A stretch of 10,265 bases of DNA from Solirubrobacterales bacterium (GCA_019240015.1 JAFAZB010000520.1:1-10265); one strand, 5' to 3'; shown: positions 1 through 6,847, numbered from the stretch's first letter. Notes: generated by a model not told the origin, from the sequence alone. Numbers and translations are program-made.

Positions 1-251
1 AACCGGCTTGCTACGCGTGGCGCAACGGGATCTGGCGCATCGGTCCGCCTGCTGACGTCCATCGCCGCGAGCCGATCGCGATCGGGTATGGATCCAGCGT
101 TCCACGATGCAAGGGCGGAGTGAACTGCTGGTCGCGCTGGCGCTGGCGTTCGCGGCGATGGTGCGTTGCGGACCGCGCTGGCTGACCGACACGGCGACCG
201 GCCAGCGGCCCACCCACACATCAGTCGTTTCTGATATCAACCAGGGTCGAT
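1..251. other. left-edge region without a firm gene
   Basis: No convincing complete gene is present. On the + strand a frame is open from position 3 to a TGA at 183-185. Its first 40 or so codons have GC-rich third positions and could be the last part of a gene that starts left of the window. The rest of that frame is an arginine/tryptophan-rich run that looks like a shadow of a GCGCTGGC-type repeat. Another + frame from 107 begins with a signal-peptide-like stretch but runs into the repressor gene at 252, so I do not accept it. The last 40 bases are locally AT-rich and probably hold the promoter of the repressor-exporter operon. Confidence 0.3.
231..251 (+). promoter_or_regulatory. candidate promoter/operator of the ArsR-ABC operon
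   Basis: The 8-bp perfect palindrome TGATATCA (232-239) sits in the most AT-rich patch upstream of the repressor start. It overlaps a possible -10 box, TATCAA (235-240), which would place the transcript start a few bases before the ATG at 252. ArsR-family repressors commonly bind short palindromes overlapping their own promoter, so this is the natural place for autoregulation. There is no clear Shine-Dalgarno sequence and no clear -35 box. The assignment is an inference from position. Confidence 0.3.
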
Positions 252-626
252 ATGTCCGTCGCCCCGGCGCTCGAAGGCCCGTTCCGCCTCCCGGCCTCGC
301 CCGAGGCGAGCGACCTGGTGGCGAAGTACTTCCGCGGGCTGGGCGACCCGCTGCGGGTCCGGATCCTGGAGCTGCTTCGAAGCGAGGGTGAGCTGTCGGT
401 CGGAGAGCTGGCACGGCTCCTCGGCGAACCCCAGCCGAAGGTCTCAAACCACCTCGCGTGCCTGCGGTGGTGCGGGTTCGTGGAGACCCAGCGGCGGCAT
501 CGCAGCGTGCTGAACCGGATCGCGGACCAGCGCGTGCTCACGATGCTCGACCTCGCGAGCGAGCTGCTCGCTGAGAACGCCGAGCACGTCGCGTGCTGCG
601 AGCGGATCGACGCGAGGGCGGGGTAG
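252..626 (+). CDS. ArsR/SmtB-family metal-responsive repressor, CmtR-like
   Basis: This 124-residue winged helix-turn-helix repressor would bind operator DNA without metal and release it when metal binds. The fold signature is clear: a GLGDPLRVRILELL helix (about 29-42), then SVGELARLLGEPQPKVSNHL (49-68) as the helix-turn-helix, followed by the wing. The recognition helix carries Cys70 and Cys74 in the pattern HLACLRWCG, and the C-terminal tail has Cys115-Cys116. Mycobacterium tuberculosis CmtR, a Cd(II)/Pb(II) sensor, uses two cysteines four apart at this same helix position plus one tail cysteine. A soft thiophilic metal is therefore the likely inducer. The stop codon is 6 nt before the exporter start, so the two genes are one operon and the exporter is its probable target. 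A ligand other than cadmium or lead cannot be excluded. Confidence 0.9.
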   Translation: MSVAPALEGPFRLPASPEASDLVAKYFRGLGDPLRVRILELLRSEGELSVGELARLLGEPQPKVSNHLACLRWCGFVETQRRHRSVLNRIADQRVLTMLDLASELLAENAEHVACCERIDARAG

Positions 627-632
627 CCGCCG

Positions 633-2522
633 ATGGCGCAGTACTGCATCGGCCCGGTGATGGCGGTTGACTGGGGTGAGGAGGAAGCTCCTCCCAAGCT
701 GGAGCGCTGGCTCTTGCGACGGGTGTTCGGCTACTTTCGCCCCTACTGGGGCAGCGGCGCGCTGGCACTCGCGTGCATCGTCGGCCAGTCAGCCCTGGGA
801 CTCGCGCCGGCGGTCGTGTTCAGGCTGCTGATCGACTACCTCGCCAAGCCGGTCGGCGGGTTCGGTCACGTCGCCGTGCTGGTCGTCGCGATGCTCGCGG
901 CCGCGATCGGCGGCGGCCTGCTGGGCGTCGCGCAGGCCTACCTGACCGAGTCGATCAGCCAGGGCATCGTCTACGACCTGCGCGAGCAGATGTTCGGAAG
1001 CCTGCTCGGGCAATCGGTTGGCTTCTTCACCCACCGTCGATTCGGCGACGTGATGTCGCGGATCACCAACGACGTGACCGGGATCGAGGACGTGATCGCT
1101 GAGACCGTGCTGGGCCTGGCGCGGGCCGCGATCGTCGCGCTCACGACGCTCATCCTGATGGTGACGTTCGACTGGCGGCTGACGCTGGTCGCGCTGCTGC
1201 TGATCCCGCTGATGAGCTTGCCGGTGCGCCGCGCCGGCCGGGCCACGTATCGAGCGCGCACGCGAACCCAGCAGAAGCTCGCCGAGCTGACCGCATACCT
1301 CCAGGAAGTGCTCGGCATCTCCGGGATCCTGCTGGTCAAGGCGTTCGTAAAGCAGCGCGCAGAGCGCTCCCGCCACCAGGCGCTCAACGCCGAGGTCAGG
1401 CGCCTGGAGATCCAGACCGCGATGGTCGCCCGCTGGTTCCGGATGGTGATCGATGTGATGCAGGCCGCGGCGCCGGCGCTCCTGATCCTCGCCGGCGGGT
1501 ACCTCGTCGTCCACCACGACACCTCGGTGGGGACCGTGTTCGTGTTCGCGACCGTGCTGACCTCGCGCCTCGGCCAATCGCTCAACCAGCTCGCCAACAC
1601 GCACGTCAACGTGCTTGGCTCGATGGCGCTGTTCCGCCGCCTGTTCCAGGTGATCGACAACCCGCCCGAGATCGAGGACGCGCCCGACGCCAAGCCGCTG
1701 TCAGGGGTGCGCGGCGCGATCAGCCTGGAGCAGGTCACGTTCACCTACCCCGGGACGCAGACGCCGGCGCTGAACGACGTCTCACTGCAGATCGATCCTG
1801 GTCAGCTGGTGGCGCTGGTCGGGCCGAGCGGCGCCGGCAAGACGACGCTCACCGCCCTGGTGCCGCGCTTCTATGACCCACAGCGGGGCGTGGTGCGGAT
1901 CGACGGCCACGATGCCCGCGAGGCAACGCTCGCTTCGCTGGGCGAGAACATCGGAATCGTGTTCCAGGACACGTTTCTGTTCCACGCTTCGATCCGCGAG
2001 AACCTGCTCTACGCCCGCCCGGAAGCATCCGAGGCCGAGCTGGTCGCCGCCGCGCGCGACGCCCACCTGCACGAGTTCATCGGCTCGCTCCCCGACGGCT
2101 ACGACACGCTCGTCGGCGAGCGGGGGCACCGGCTGAGCGGAGGCGAGAAACAGCGGCTCGCGATCGCGCGCGTGATCCTCAAGAACCCCCGGATCCTGAT
2201 CCTGGACGAGGCGACCGCACACCTCGACACGCTCTCCGAGCAGTTGATCCAAGCCGCGCTCGCGGAGCTGTTCAAGCACCGCACTTCGCTGGTGATCGCG
2301 CACCGGCTCTCGACCGTCCTGGCGGCCGACCTGATCCTGGTGCTCGACCACGGAGCGATCATCGAGCGCGGCACCCATCGAGAGCTGCTCGAGCGCGATG
2401 GCCTCTACGCCACGCTCTACCGGCGCCAGTTCCGCCCCCCGGCCCCGGCGCCCTCAGCCGAGCTTCCGGACGACACGGGCGAGCCCGCCGCCGCGCTCGA
2501 GGTCAGCGCCGGCCCCGTCTGA
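633..2522 (+). CDS. type I ABC exporter half-transporter (fused permease and ATPase)
   Basis: The 629-residue protein has the normal length for MsbA/BmrA/HMT1-type exporters, which work as dimers in the cytoplasmic membrane and drive export by ATP hydrolysis. Six membrane segments are visible near residues 41-66, 80-103, 157-179, 181-198, 272-293 and 298-318. The nucleotide-binding domain follows: Walker A GPSGAGKTT (397-405), Q-loop Gln445, signature LSGGEKQR (501-508), Walker B ending Asp525-Glu526, and switch His557. All catalytic residues are intact, so it should be active. The tail after about 600 is proline/alanine-rich. The ATG at 633 is preferred because GGCGGGGT precedes it; ATG 660 is an alternative in the same frame. 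Being encoded directly after a CmtR-like repressor suggests export of a metal or metal-thiol complex. Sequence alone does not fix the substrate, and the family also exports lipids and drugs. Confidence 0.9.
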   Translation: MAQYCIGPVMAVDWGEEEAPPKLERWLLRRVFGYFRPYWGSGALALACIVGQSALGLAPAVVFRLLIDYLAKPVGGFGHVAVLVVAMLAAAIGGGLLGVAQAYLTESISQGIVYDLREQMFGSLLGQSVGFFTHRRFGDVMSRITNDVTGIEDVIAETVLGLARAAIVALTTLILMVTFDWRLTLVALLLIPLMSLPVRRAGRATYRARTRTQQKLAELTAYLQEVLGISGILLVKAFVKQRAERSRHQALNAEVRRLEIQTAMVARWFRMVIDVMQAAAPALLILAGGYLVVHHDTSVGTVFVFATVLTSRLGQSLNQLANTHVNVLGSMALFRRLFQVIDNPPEIEDAPDAKPLSGVRGAISLEQVTFTYPGTQTPALNDVSLQIDPGQLVALVGPSGAGKTTLTALVPRFYDPQRGVVRIDGHDAREATLASLGENIGIVFQDTFLFHASIRENLLYARPEASEAELVAAARDAHLHEFIGSLPDGYDTLVGERGHRLSGGEKQRLAIARVILKNPRILILDEATAHLDTLSEQLIQAALAELFKHRTSLVIAHRLSTVLAADLILVLDHGAIIERGTHRELLERDGLYATLYRRQFRPPAPAPSAELPDDTGEPAAALEVSAGPV

Positions 2523-2528
2523 CACGGA

Positions 2529-2554
2529 GCCGCCTAGCGCCTCAAGGGGGCGGC
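2529..2554. terminator. weak candidate bidirectional terminator
   Basis: The 41-nt gap between the convergent exporter and polymerase genes holds inverted arms GCCGCC (2529-2534) and GGCGGC (2549-2554) around a 14-nt loop. No T-tract follows on either strand, so it would be at best an atypical terminator. GC-rich sequence makes such arms common by chance. Confidence 0.2.
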
Positions 2555-2563
2555 CCCACGCCC

Positions 2564-3517
2564 TCACTCCCCCTCCTCCCCACCCCCGCCCCCATCGCGC
2601 TCGGCCCACTCGAGCAGCTCCCGCAGCGAGAAGACCGCGTCGTCGATCCCGGCGTGCAAGTCGCCGAGCCTCGCGAACCGGGCCGGAACGGTGGCGATCG
2701 TCAGCTCCCGGGGGTCGACGTCGTCGATCTCCTCCCACACGATCGGCGTCGAGACGGTCGCCTCCGGGAGCCCCCGGACCGAGTACGCGCTGGCGATCGT
2801 GTGGTCGCGTGCGTTCTGGTTGTAGTCGAGGAACACCTTGTCCGGCTCGCGGTCCTTGCGCCACCAGGTGGTGGTGACGAGCTGGGGGGCGCGGCGCTCG
2901 ACCTCGCGCGCGAACGCGAGCGCCGCGCGCCGCACGTCGCCGTAGCCCCACTCGGGCTCGATCCGCACGTAGATGTGCAGGCCCGATCCGCCGGAGGTCT
3001 TGGGCCAGCCGACCGCGCCGAGCTCTCCGAGCACCTCGTGGGCGACGTGGGCCGCGCGCCGCACGGTCTCAAACTCGCAGTCCGGCATCGGGTCGAGGTC
3101 GATCCGCCATTCGTCGGGGCGCTCCACGTCGGCGCGACGCGCGTTCCAGGGATGGAACTCGACCGTCGACATCTGCACCGCCCAGATCACGCTCGCCAGG
3201 TGGGTCACGCACAGTTCGTCGGCGTGCCGGCCGGACGGAAACTCGACCCGAACCGTGTCGACCCACGGCGGCGCTCCGCTCGGCAGTCGCTTCTGGTGCA
3301 CCTTCTCGCCGTCGACGCCGCGAGGGAAGCGGTGCAGCATGCAGGGCCGCCCTTCGAGCGCTCGGACGATCCCCTCGCCGACGCTGATGTAGTAGCGGGC
3401 GAGATCGAGCTTGGTCTCGCCGCGAGCCGAGAAGTAGACCCGATCGGGATTCGAGATCCGCACGGTCTTGCCGGCCACCGGCAGCTCGACCGCTGCCGCG
3501 TCCCCGGCCGCTACCAC
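2564..3517 (-). CDS. ligD: stand-alone LigD-type polymerase/primase domain protein
   Basis: The 317-residue protein consists of the archaeo-eukaryotic-primase-like polymerase domain (PolDom) of bacterial end-joining LigD, without ligase or nuclease domains. Family marks are ISNPDRVYF (21-29), the HRFPRGVDG region (62-70), ELCVTHLASVIWAVQM (101-116), WRIDLDP with metal-binding Asp140 and Asp142, SGLHIYVR (178-185) with the conserved His181, and KVFLDYNQNARDHT (227-240) containing the likely third metal ligand Asp231. Such domains add ribonucleotides or fill gaps during double-strand-break repair or excision repair. The start is GTG 3517: an in-frame TGA lies at 3538-3536, and AAAGG (3531-3527) is 9 nt upstream. 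No Ku or ligase gene is in the window, so an end-joining role is unproven; a PrimPol-like role in base-excision repair, as for mycobacterial PrimPolC, is the main alternative. The acidic Gly/Glu tail is probably disordered. Confidence 0.9.
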   Translation of the reverse strand: MVAAGDAAAVELPVAGKTVRISNPDRVYFSARGETKLDLARYYISVGEGIVRALEGRPCMLHRFPRGVDGEKVHQKRLPSGAPPWVDTVRVEFPSGRHADELCVTHLASVIWAVQMSTVEFHPWNARRADVERPDEWRIDLDPMPDCEFETVRRAAHVAHEVLGELGAVGWPKTSGGSGLHIYVRIEPEWGYGDVRRAALAFAREVERRAPQLVTTTWWRKDREPDKVFLDYNQNARDHTIASAYSVRGLPEATVSTPIVWEEIDDVDPRELTIATVPARFARLGDLHAGIDDAVFSLRELLEWAERDGGGGGEEGE

Positions 3518-3526
3518 GCCGCTGGG

Positions 3527-3531
3527 CCTTT
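3527..3531 (-). promoter_or_regulatory. ribosome binding site for the LigD-type polymerase gene
   Basis: AAAGG on the minus strand lies 9 nt before the GTG at 3517. With the in-frame stop just upstream, it fixes GTG 3517 as the start codon. Confidence 0.6.
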
Positions 3532-3565
3532 GAACTCAGATGCCATGGGGTGTAGAAGTCGGCGG

Positions 3566-3588
3566 ATCGGGAACCAATGATTCCCGAT
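3566..3588. promoter_or_regulatory. 8-bp perfect inverted repeat over the dehydrogenase start codon
   Basis: ATCGGGAA (3566-3573) and TTCCCGAT (3581-3588) are exact reverse complements separated by 7 nt. The right arm includes the first two bases of the ATG at 3587. The repeat lies in the 69-nt divergent region between the polymerase and dehydrogenase genes. As DNA it could be an operator for a dimeric regulator, possibly controlling both genes. As RNA it would form a hairpin sequestering the start codon, and no good Shine-Dalgarno sequence is nearby. Which of these applies cannot be decided from sequence. Confidence 0.5.
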
Positions 3589-4462
3589 GAGCGACAGAGA
3601 GACCGTGGCGCTGCTCGGCGCGGGCAGCACGATGGGCTTCCCGATGGCCCGCAACATCGCTCGGGCCGGCATCCCGGTGCGGGCGTGGAACCGCACCGCC
3701 GAGAAGGCTCGACCACTCACCGAGGACGGCGTCGAGGTGCTCGACGATCCCCGTGAGGCAGCCACGGGAGCGATCATGATCGTGACGATGCTCCGCGACG
3801 CCGACGCGGTGATCGGGGCGATGGATGGCGAGTACGGGGCGTTCTCCGCGCCCCAGGCCCCGGCGATGTGGGTCCAGATGAGCACCGTCGGAGAGCGTGG
3901 CACCGAGCGCTGCGCGCAGCTCGCCGACGAGCGCGGGATCTCGTTCGTGGATGCGCCGGTGCTCGGCACCAAGCAGCCCGCGCAGGAAGGCAAGCTGGTG
4001 GTGCTCGCGTCCGGCCCCGAGGAGCTGCGCGAGCGTCTGACGCCGATCTTCGACGCGGTGGGACAGCGCACGATGTGGCTCGGCGAGGCGGGCGCCGGCA
4101 CACGGCTGAAGCTCGCGGTCAACCTGTGGGTGCTGCAGGTCACCGAGGGGGTCGCGGAGGCGGTCGCGTTCACCGAAGGCCTCGGCCTCGACGCGGGGCT
4201 GCTGTTCGAAGCGCTCACCGGCGGTCCGCTCGACATGCCCTACTTCCAGTTCAAGGGCAAGGCGATCCGCGAGCGCAACTTCGAGCCGATGTTCAGCCTC
4301 GCGCTGGCGGCCAAGGATGCCGCGCTGATGGCGGAGGCCGCCACGAACCGCGGGCTGGACCTGCCGCTGCTCGAAACGATCCGCGACCGGCTCGCGCAGG
4401 GCGCGCGCGAGCACGGCGAGAAGGACATGAGCGCCACCTACCTGACGAGCGCTCCCGGGTAG
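3587..4462 (+). CDS. NAD(P)-dependent beta-hydroxyacid dehydrogenase family oxidoreductase
   Basis: The 291-residue protein matches the family of 3-hydroxyisobutyrate dehydrogenase, tartronate semialdehyde reductase and glyoxylate/succinic semialdehyde reductase. An N-terminal Rossmann fold starts at once, with GAGSTMG (11-17) as the GxGxxG dinucleotide loop. Next come VQMSTVG (96-102) and the substrate loop DAPVLGTKQPAQEGKLVV (122-139). GTRLKLAVNLW (171-181) carries the catalytic Lys175 and the conserved Asn179, and the all-helical second domain has AAKDAAL (241-247). The usual DAPVSGG loop is replaced by DAPVLGTKQ. This recalls the GLYR-type reductases and makes 3-hydroxyisobutyrate a less certain substrate. 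The ATG at 3587 leaves six residues before the first beta strand; GTG 3605 is an alternative start that would free the start codon from the inverted repeat. The enzyme is cytosolic. It is divergent from the polymerase gene and has no obvious functional partner beside it. Confidence 0.88.
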   Translation: MSDRETVALLGAGSTMGFPMARNIARAGIPVRAWNRTAEKARPLTEDGVEVLDDPREAATGAIMIVTMLRDADAVIGAMDGEYGAFSAPQAPAMWVQMSTVGERGTERCAQLADERGISFVDAPVLGTKQPAQEGKLVVLASGPEELRERLTPIFDAVGQRTMWLGEAGAGTRLKLAVNLWVLQVTEGVAEAVAFTEGLGLDAGLLFEALTGGPLDMPYFQFKGKAIRERNFEPMFSLALAAKDAALMAEAATNRGLDLPLLETIRDRLAQGAREHGEKDMSATYLTSAPG

Positions 4463-4468
4463 CACGCG

Positions 4469-4480
4469 GGCCGCGCGGCC
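4469..4480. terminator. 12-bp GC palindrome after the dehydrogenase gene
   Basis: GGCCGCGCGGCC is a perfect palindrome 6 nt after the dehydrogenase stop codon. It sits inside slightly longer arms, CGGGC (4467-4471) and GCCCG (4481-4485). It could form a terminator-like stem, but no T-run follows. In DNA this GC-rich it may be incidental. Confidence 0.25.
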
Positions 4481-4497
4481 GCCCGGCGCGGCGGTGG

Positions 4498-4503
4498 TAT
4501 ACC
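4498..4503 (+). promoter_or_regulatory. candidate -10 box of the acyl-CoA dehydrogenase gene
   Basis: TATACC lies 36 nt before the acyl-CoA dehydrogenase start and is the only AT-rich hexamer in the short gap after the dehydrogenase. It is followed by TGCCGTGTG (4504-4512). The same nonamer follows the -10 candidate of the YbjQ gene on the other strand (8215-8207), which supports both as promoters of one class. No -35 box is evident. Confidence 0.45.
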
Positions 4504-4526
4504 TGCCGTGTGGACCGCGACCCGCC

Positions 4527-4532
4527 GGGAGG
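4527..4532 (+). promoter_or_regulatory. strong ribosome binding site for the acyl-CoA dehydrogenase gene
   Basis: GGGAGG lies 7 nt before the ATG at 4540. It is the best Shine-Dalgarno sequence in the window and fixes the start codon. Confidence 0.75.
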
Positions 4533-4539
4533 CTGAGAG

Positions 4540-6450
4540 ATGGCCAGCGAGGTATCGGAGAGGCAGGCGCGCCAGGTCGCCGAGGCGGCGCGGGAGGCCG
4601 AGTGGAAGCTGCCGAGCTTCGGCAGAGAGCTGTTCCTGGGGAGCTTCCGGCTCGAGCTGATTCACCCCCAGCCGCAGCTCGAGCCCGAAGCGGTGCAGCG
4701 GGGCGAGCGCTTCCTCGCGACGCTCAAGGAGTTCCTGGAGCGCGAAGTCGACCCCCTCCAGATCGAGCGCGATGCGAAGATCCCCGACCACGTACTCGAC
4801 GGGCTCAAGCGGATCGGCGCGCTCGGCATCAAGGTCGCCGAGGAGCACGGCGGGCTTGGTCTCTCGCAGGTCTACTACAACAAGGCGCTGGCGCTGGCCG
4901 GCGTGTGGCACGCCGCGATCTCGACGCTGCTCAGCGCCCACCAGTCGATCGGGGTGGCCGAGCCGCTGCGGATGTTCGGGAGCGAGCGCCAGCAGCGCAA
5001 GTGGCTGCCGCTGGTCGCCAAGGACCACGTCAGCGCGTTCCTGTTGACCGAGCCCGACGTGGGCTCGGACCCCGCGCGGATCGCGGCGACCGCCACGCCC
5101 ATCGAGGACGGCTATCTGCTCAACGGGCGCAAGCTGTGGGCGACCAACGGCGCGATCGCCGACATCGTCGTGGTGATGGCCCAGGTGCCGCAGGGCGATG
5201 GCCACCGCGGCGGGATCAGCGCGTTCGTGCTCCCCTACGACAGCGACGGGGTCACGGTCGAGCACCGCAACGCGTTCATGGGCCTGCGCGGGATCGAGAA
5301 CTCAGTCACGCGGCTGGAGAACGTGTTCGTGCCGGGCGAGAACCTGATCGGGCGCGAGGGCGAGGGGTTGAAGATCGCGCTCAGCACGCTCAACACCGGA
5401 CGCCTGGCGCTGCCCGCGATCTGCGTCGGTACCGCCAAGTGGGCGACCAAGGTCGCGCGCGAGTGGTCGCGCGAGCGCGTGCAGTGGGGGCGGCCGATCG
5501 GCGAGCACGACGCGGTCGCCCAGCGGATCGCCTTCATCGCGGGCAGCGCGTTCGGCCTCGAGGCGATGCTCGACGTGGCCAGCCGCCTGGCCGACAACAA
5601 GGCAACCGACATCCGGATCGAGGCCGCGCTGGCGAAGCTGTACGCCTCGGAGCTCGGCTGGCAGGTGATCGACGCGCTGATCCAGGTCCGGGGCGGACGC
5701 GGCTACGAGACCGCCGAGTCGCTGAAGGCACGCGGCGAGAAGCCGGTGCCGGCCGAGCAGGTACTGCGCGACATGCGCATCAACCGGATCTTCGAGGGCT
5801 CGACCGAGATCATGCACCTGCTGATCGCGCGCGAGGCGGTCGACCAGCATCTCCAGGTGGCCGGCACGATCCTCGAAGGGGACGGCGATCTGCGCTCGAG
5901 GGCGCTGGCTGCGGCGCAAGCCGGGCGCTTCTACGCCAAATGGCTGCCGCGGCTCGCGGTCGGCGAAGGCCAGAATCCCCGTGCCTATGAGGAGTTCGGC
6001 CCGCTGGCCGGGCAGCTGCGCTACGTCGAGCGCGGCTCCCGCCGGCTGGCCCGCTGCACCTTCTACGCGATGACCCGCTGGCAGGCCAAGCTCGAGTACC
6101 GGCAGGCGTTCCTGGGACGGATCGTCGACATCGGCGCCGAGCTGTTCTCGATCGCCGCCGCGGCGTCCTACGCGCACACGATCGGGCGCGAGCAGCCCGA
6201 ACGTGGCGCGGAGGCGAGCGAGCTCGCCGAGCTGTTCTGCAACCAGGCACGGCGCCGCGCCCAGCGCCTGTTCCAGGAGCTGTGGTCAAACGACGACGAC
6301 GCGAACCACGCCGCCGCCCAGCGCGTGCTGGCCGGCCGCTACCTGTGGCTCGAGGATGGGATCGTCGATCCGGCCGGCGAGGGCCCGATGATCCCCGAGG
6401 AGGTCAAGCGAGTCGCGACGGGCGAGCACGTCGCGGCGGCCGCCGGCTGA
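4540..6450 (+). CDS. acyl-CoA dehydrogenase, long VLCAD/ACAD9-like form
   Basis: This FAD enzyme would catalyse the first, alpha-beta dehydrogenation step of fatty acyl-CoA oxidation and pass electrons to an electron-transfer flavoprotein. It has 636 residues, while simple acyl-CoA dehydrogenases have about 380-400. The core spans roughly 50-440: an N-terminal helical part, then AFLLTEPDVGSDPA (166-179) and LNGRKLWATNGAIAD (194-208) around the flavin. MGLRGIENS (247-255) follows, then the family-typical IQVRGGRGYE (381-390). RIFEGSTEIM (416-425) contains Glu419, the expected catalytic base. The extra 190 or so C-terminal residues form another helical domain, as in mitochondrial VLCAD and ACAD9, where it aids membrane association and dimer contact. 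The first 45 residues are an additional extension. Chain length preference is inferred only from this architecture. The small membrane-protein gene begins 4 nt after the stop codon and is probably co-transcribed. Confidence 0.93.
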   Translation: MASEVSERQARQVAEAAREAEWKLPSFGRELFLGSFRLELIHPQPQLEPEAVQRGERFLATLKEFLEREVDPLQIERDAKIPDHVLDGLKRIGALGIKVAEEHGGLGLSQVYYNKALALAGVWHAAISTLLSAHQSIGVAEPLRMFGSERQQRKWLPLVAKDHVSAFLLTEPDVGSDPARIAATATPIEDGYLLNGRKLWATNGAIADIVVVMAQVPQGDGHRGGISAFVLPYDSDGVTVEHRNAFMGLRGIENSVTRLENVFVPGENLIGREGEGLKIALSTLNTGRLALPAICVGTAKWATKVAREWSRERVQWGRPIGEHDAVAQRIAFIAGSAFGLEAMLDVASRLADNKATDIRIEAALAKLYASELGWQVIDALIQVRGGRGYETAESLKARGEKPVPAEQVLRDMRINRIFEGSTEIMHLLIAREAVDQHLQVAGTILEGDGDLRSRALAAAQAGRFYAKWLPRLAVGEGQNPRAYEEFGPLAGQLRYVERGSRRLARCTFYAMTRWQAKLEYRQAFLGRIVDIGAELFSIAAAASYAHTIGREQPERGAEASELAELFCNQARRRAQRLFQELWSNDDDANHAAAQRVLAGRYLWLEDGIVDPAGEGPMIPEEVKRVATGEHVAAAAG

Positions 6451-6454
6451 CTCG

Positions 6455-6748
6455 ATGAGCCTGCTCGTCTACCTGATCCTGATCGCGTTCTCGGGGCTGA
6501 TCGTGGGCGGCCTCGCACGGCTCGCGCTGCCCGGACCGGACCCGATGACGATCCTGCAGACGATTGCGCTCGGCCTCGCCGGCAACCTGGTCGCCGGCGT
6601 GGTCGTCTGGCTGATCTGGGGCCACGGGGTGCCCGGGATCGTGCTCTCCGTGGCGTGCTCGACGCTGCTGCTGTACTTCATTCGCCGCGCGCGCGGGGGC
6701 AGCCTGACCCGACCTGGAGCACCGCCCGGCCAGCACGGGCCGCGTTAG
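6455..6748 (+). CDS. small GlsB/YeaQ/YmgE-type three-helix membrane protein
   Basis: The 97-residue protein has three hydrophobic segments, near 3-25, 35-56 and 59-76. The first turn is GGLARLALPGPDPMTI (18-33), which matches the glycine-rich helix, the ARLLLPG-like motif and the short loop of the GlsB/YeaQ/YmgE ('transglycosylase-associated') family. These small inner-membrane proteins are often linked to stress conditions, but their biochemical role is not established. The tail after residue 77 is basic and proline-rich, and probably cytoplasmic. The start is 4 nt after the acyl-CoA dehydrogenase stop codon without its own Shine-Dalgarno sequence, so translation is likely coupled. The length suits the family, and family membership is inferred from motif and topology. 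Confidence 0.75.
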   Translation: MSLLVYLILIAFSGLIVGGLARLALPGPDPMTILQTIALGLAGNLVAGVVVWLIWGHGVPGIVLSVACSTLLLYFIRRARGGSLTRPGAPPGQHGPR

Positions 6749-6787
6749 ACGGCCTGCGCTGCGCTCGCCGCGGCGGGCCACATCGGC

Positions 6788-6793
6788 TACCGT
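6788..6793 (+). promoter_or_regulatory. candidate -10 box of the Bax-inhibitor-1 family gene
   Basis: TACCGT fits the TANNNT -10 pattern common in actinobacteria. It lies in the 99-nt gap after the small membrane-protein gene and would give a 5' leader of about 48 nt. The identical hexamer lies upstream of the lipoprotein gene at 8247. No -35 box is clear. Confidence 0.45.
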
Positions 6794-6833
6794 TCACCGG
6801 GCGTCCTTAGGATGACGCGGCTCATTTCGAACT

Positions 6834-6838
6834 GGGAG
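6834..6838 (+). promoter_or_regulatory. ribosome binding site deciding the BI-1 family start
   Basis: GGGAG lies 9 nt before the ATG at 6848. The earlier in-frame ATG at 6812 has only an AGG directly against it, too close to function, so 6848 is preferred. Confidence 0.6.
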
Positions 6839-6847
6839 CACTCAGGC

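Noticed and set aside
107..391. Plus-strand frame with a signal-peptide-like start
   Set aside because: It overlaps most of the first half of the well-supported ArsR gene in another frame and becomes arginine/proline-rich there, as shadow frames do.
789..2378. Several long minus-strand frames opposite the ABC exporter
   Set aside because: Their translations are rich in Arg, His, Gln and Asp without any domain pattern, while the plus strand has a full-length exporter with every motif.
2654..3580. Long plus-strand frame opposite the LigD-type gene
   Set aside because: It is the antisense mirror of a gene with clear catalytic motifs and has no recognisable features.
4494..5990. 498-codon plus-strand frame overlapping the acyl-CoA dehydrogenase
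   Set aside because: It is an arginine/glycine/alanine-rich +1 shadow of a GC-rich gene; the 4540 frame has a ribosome binding site and all family motifs.
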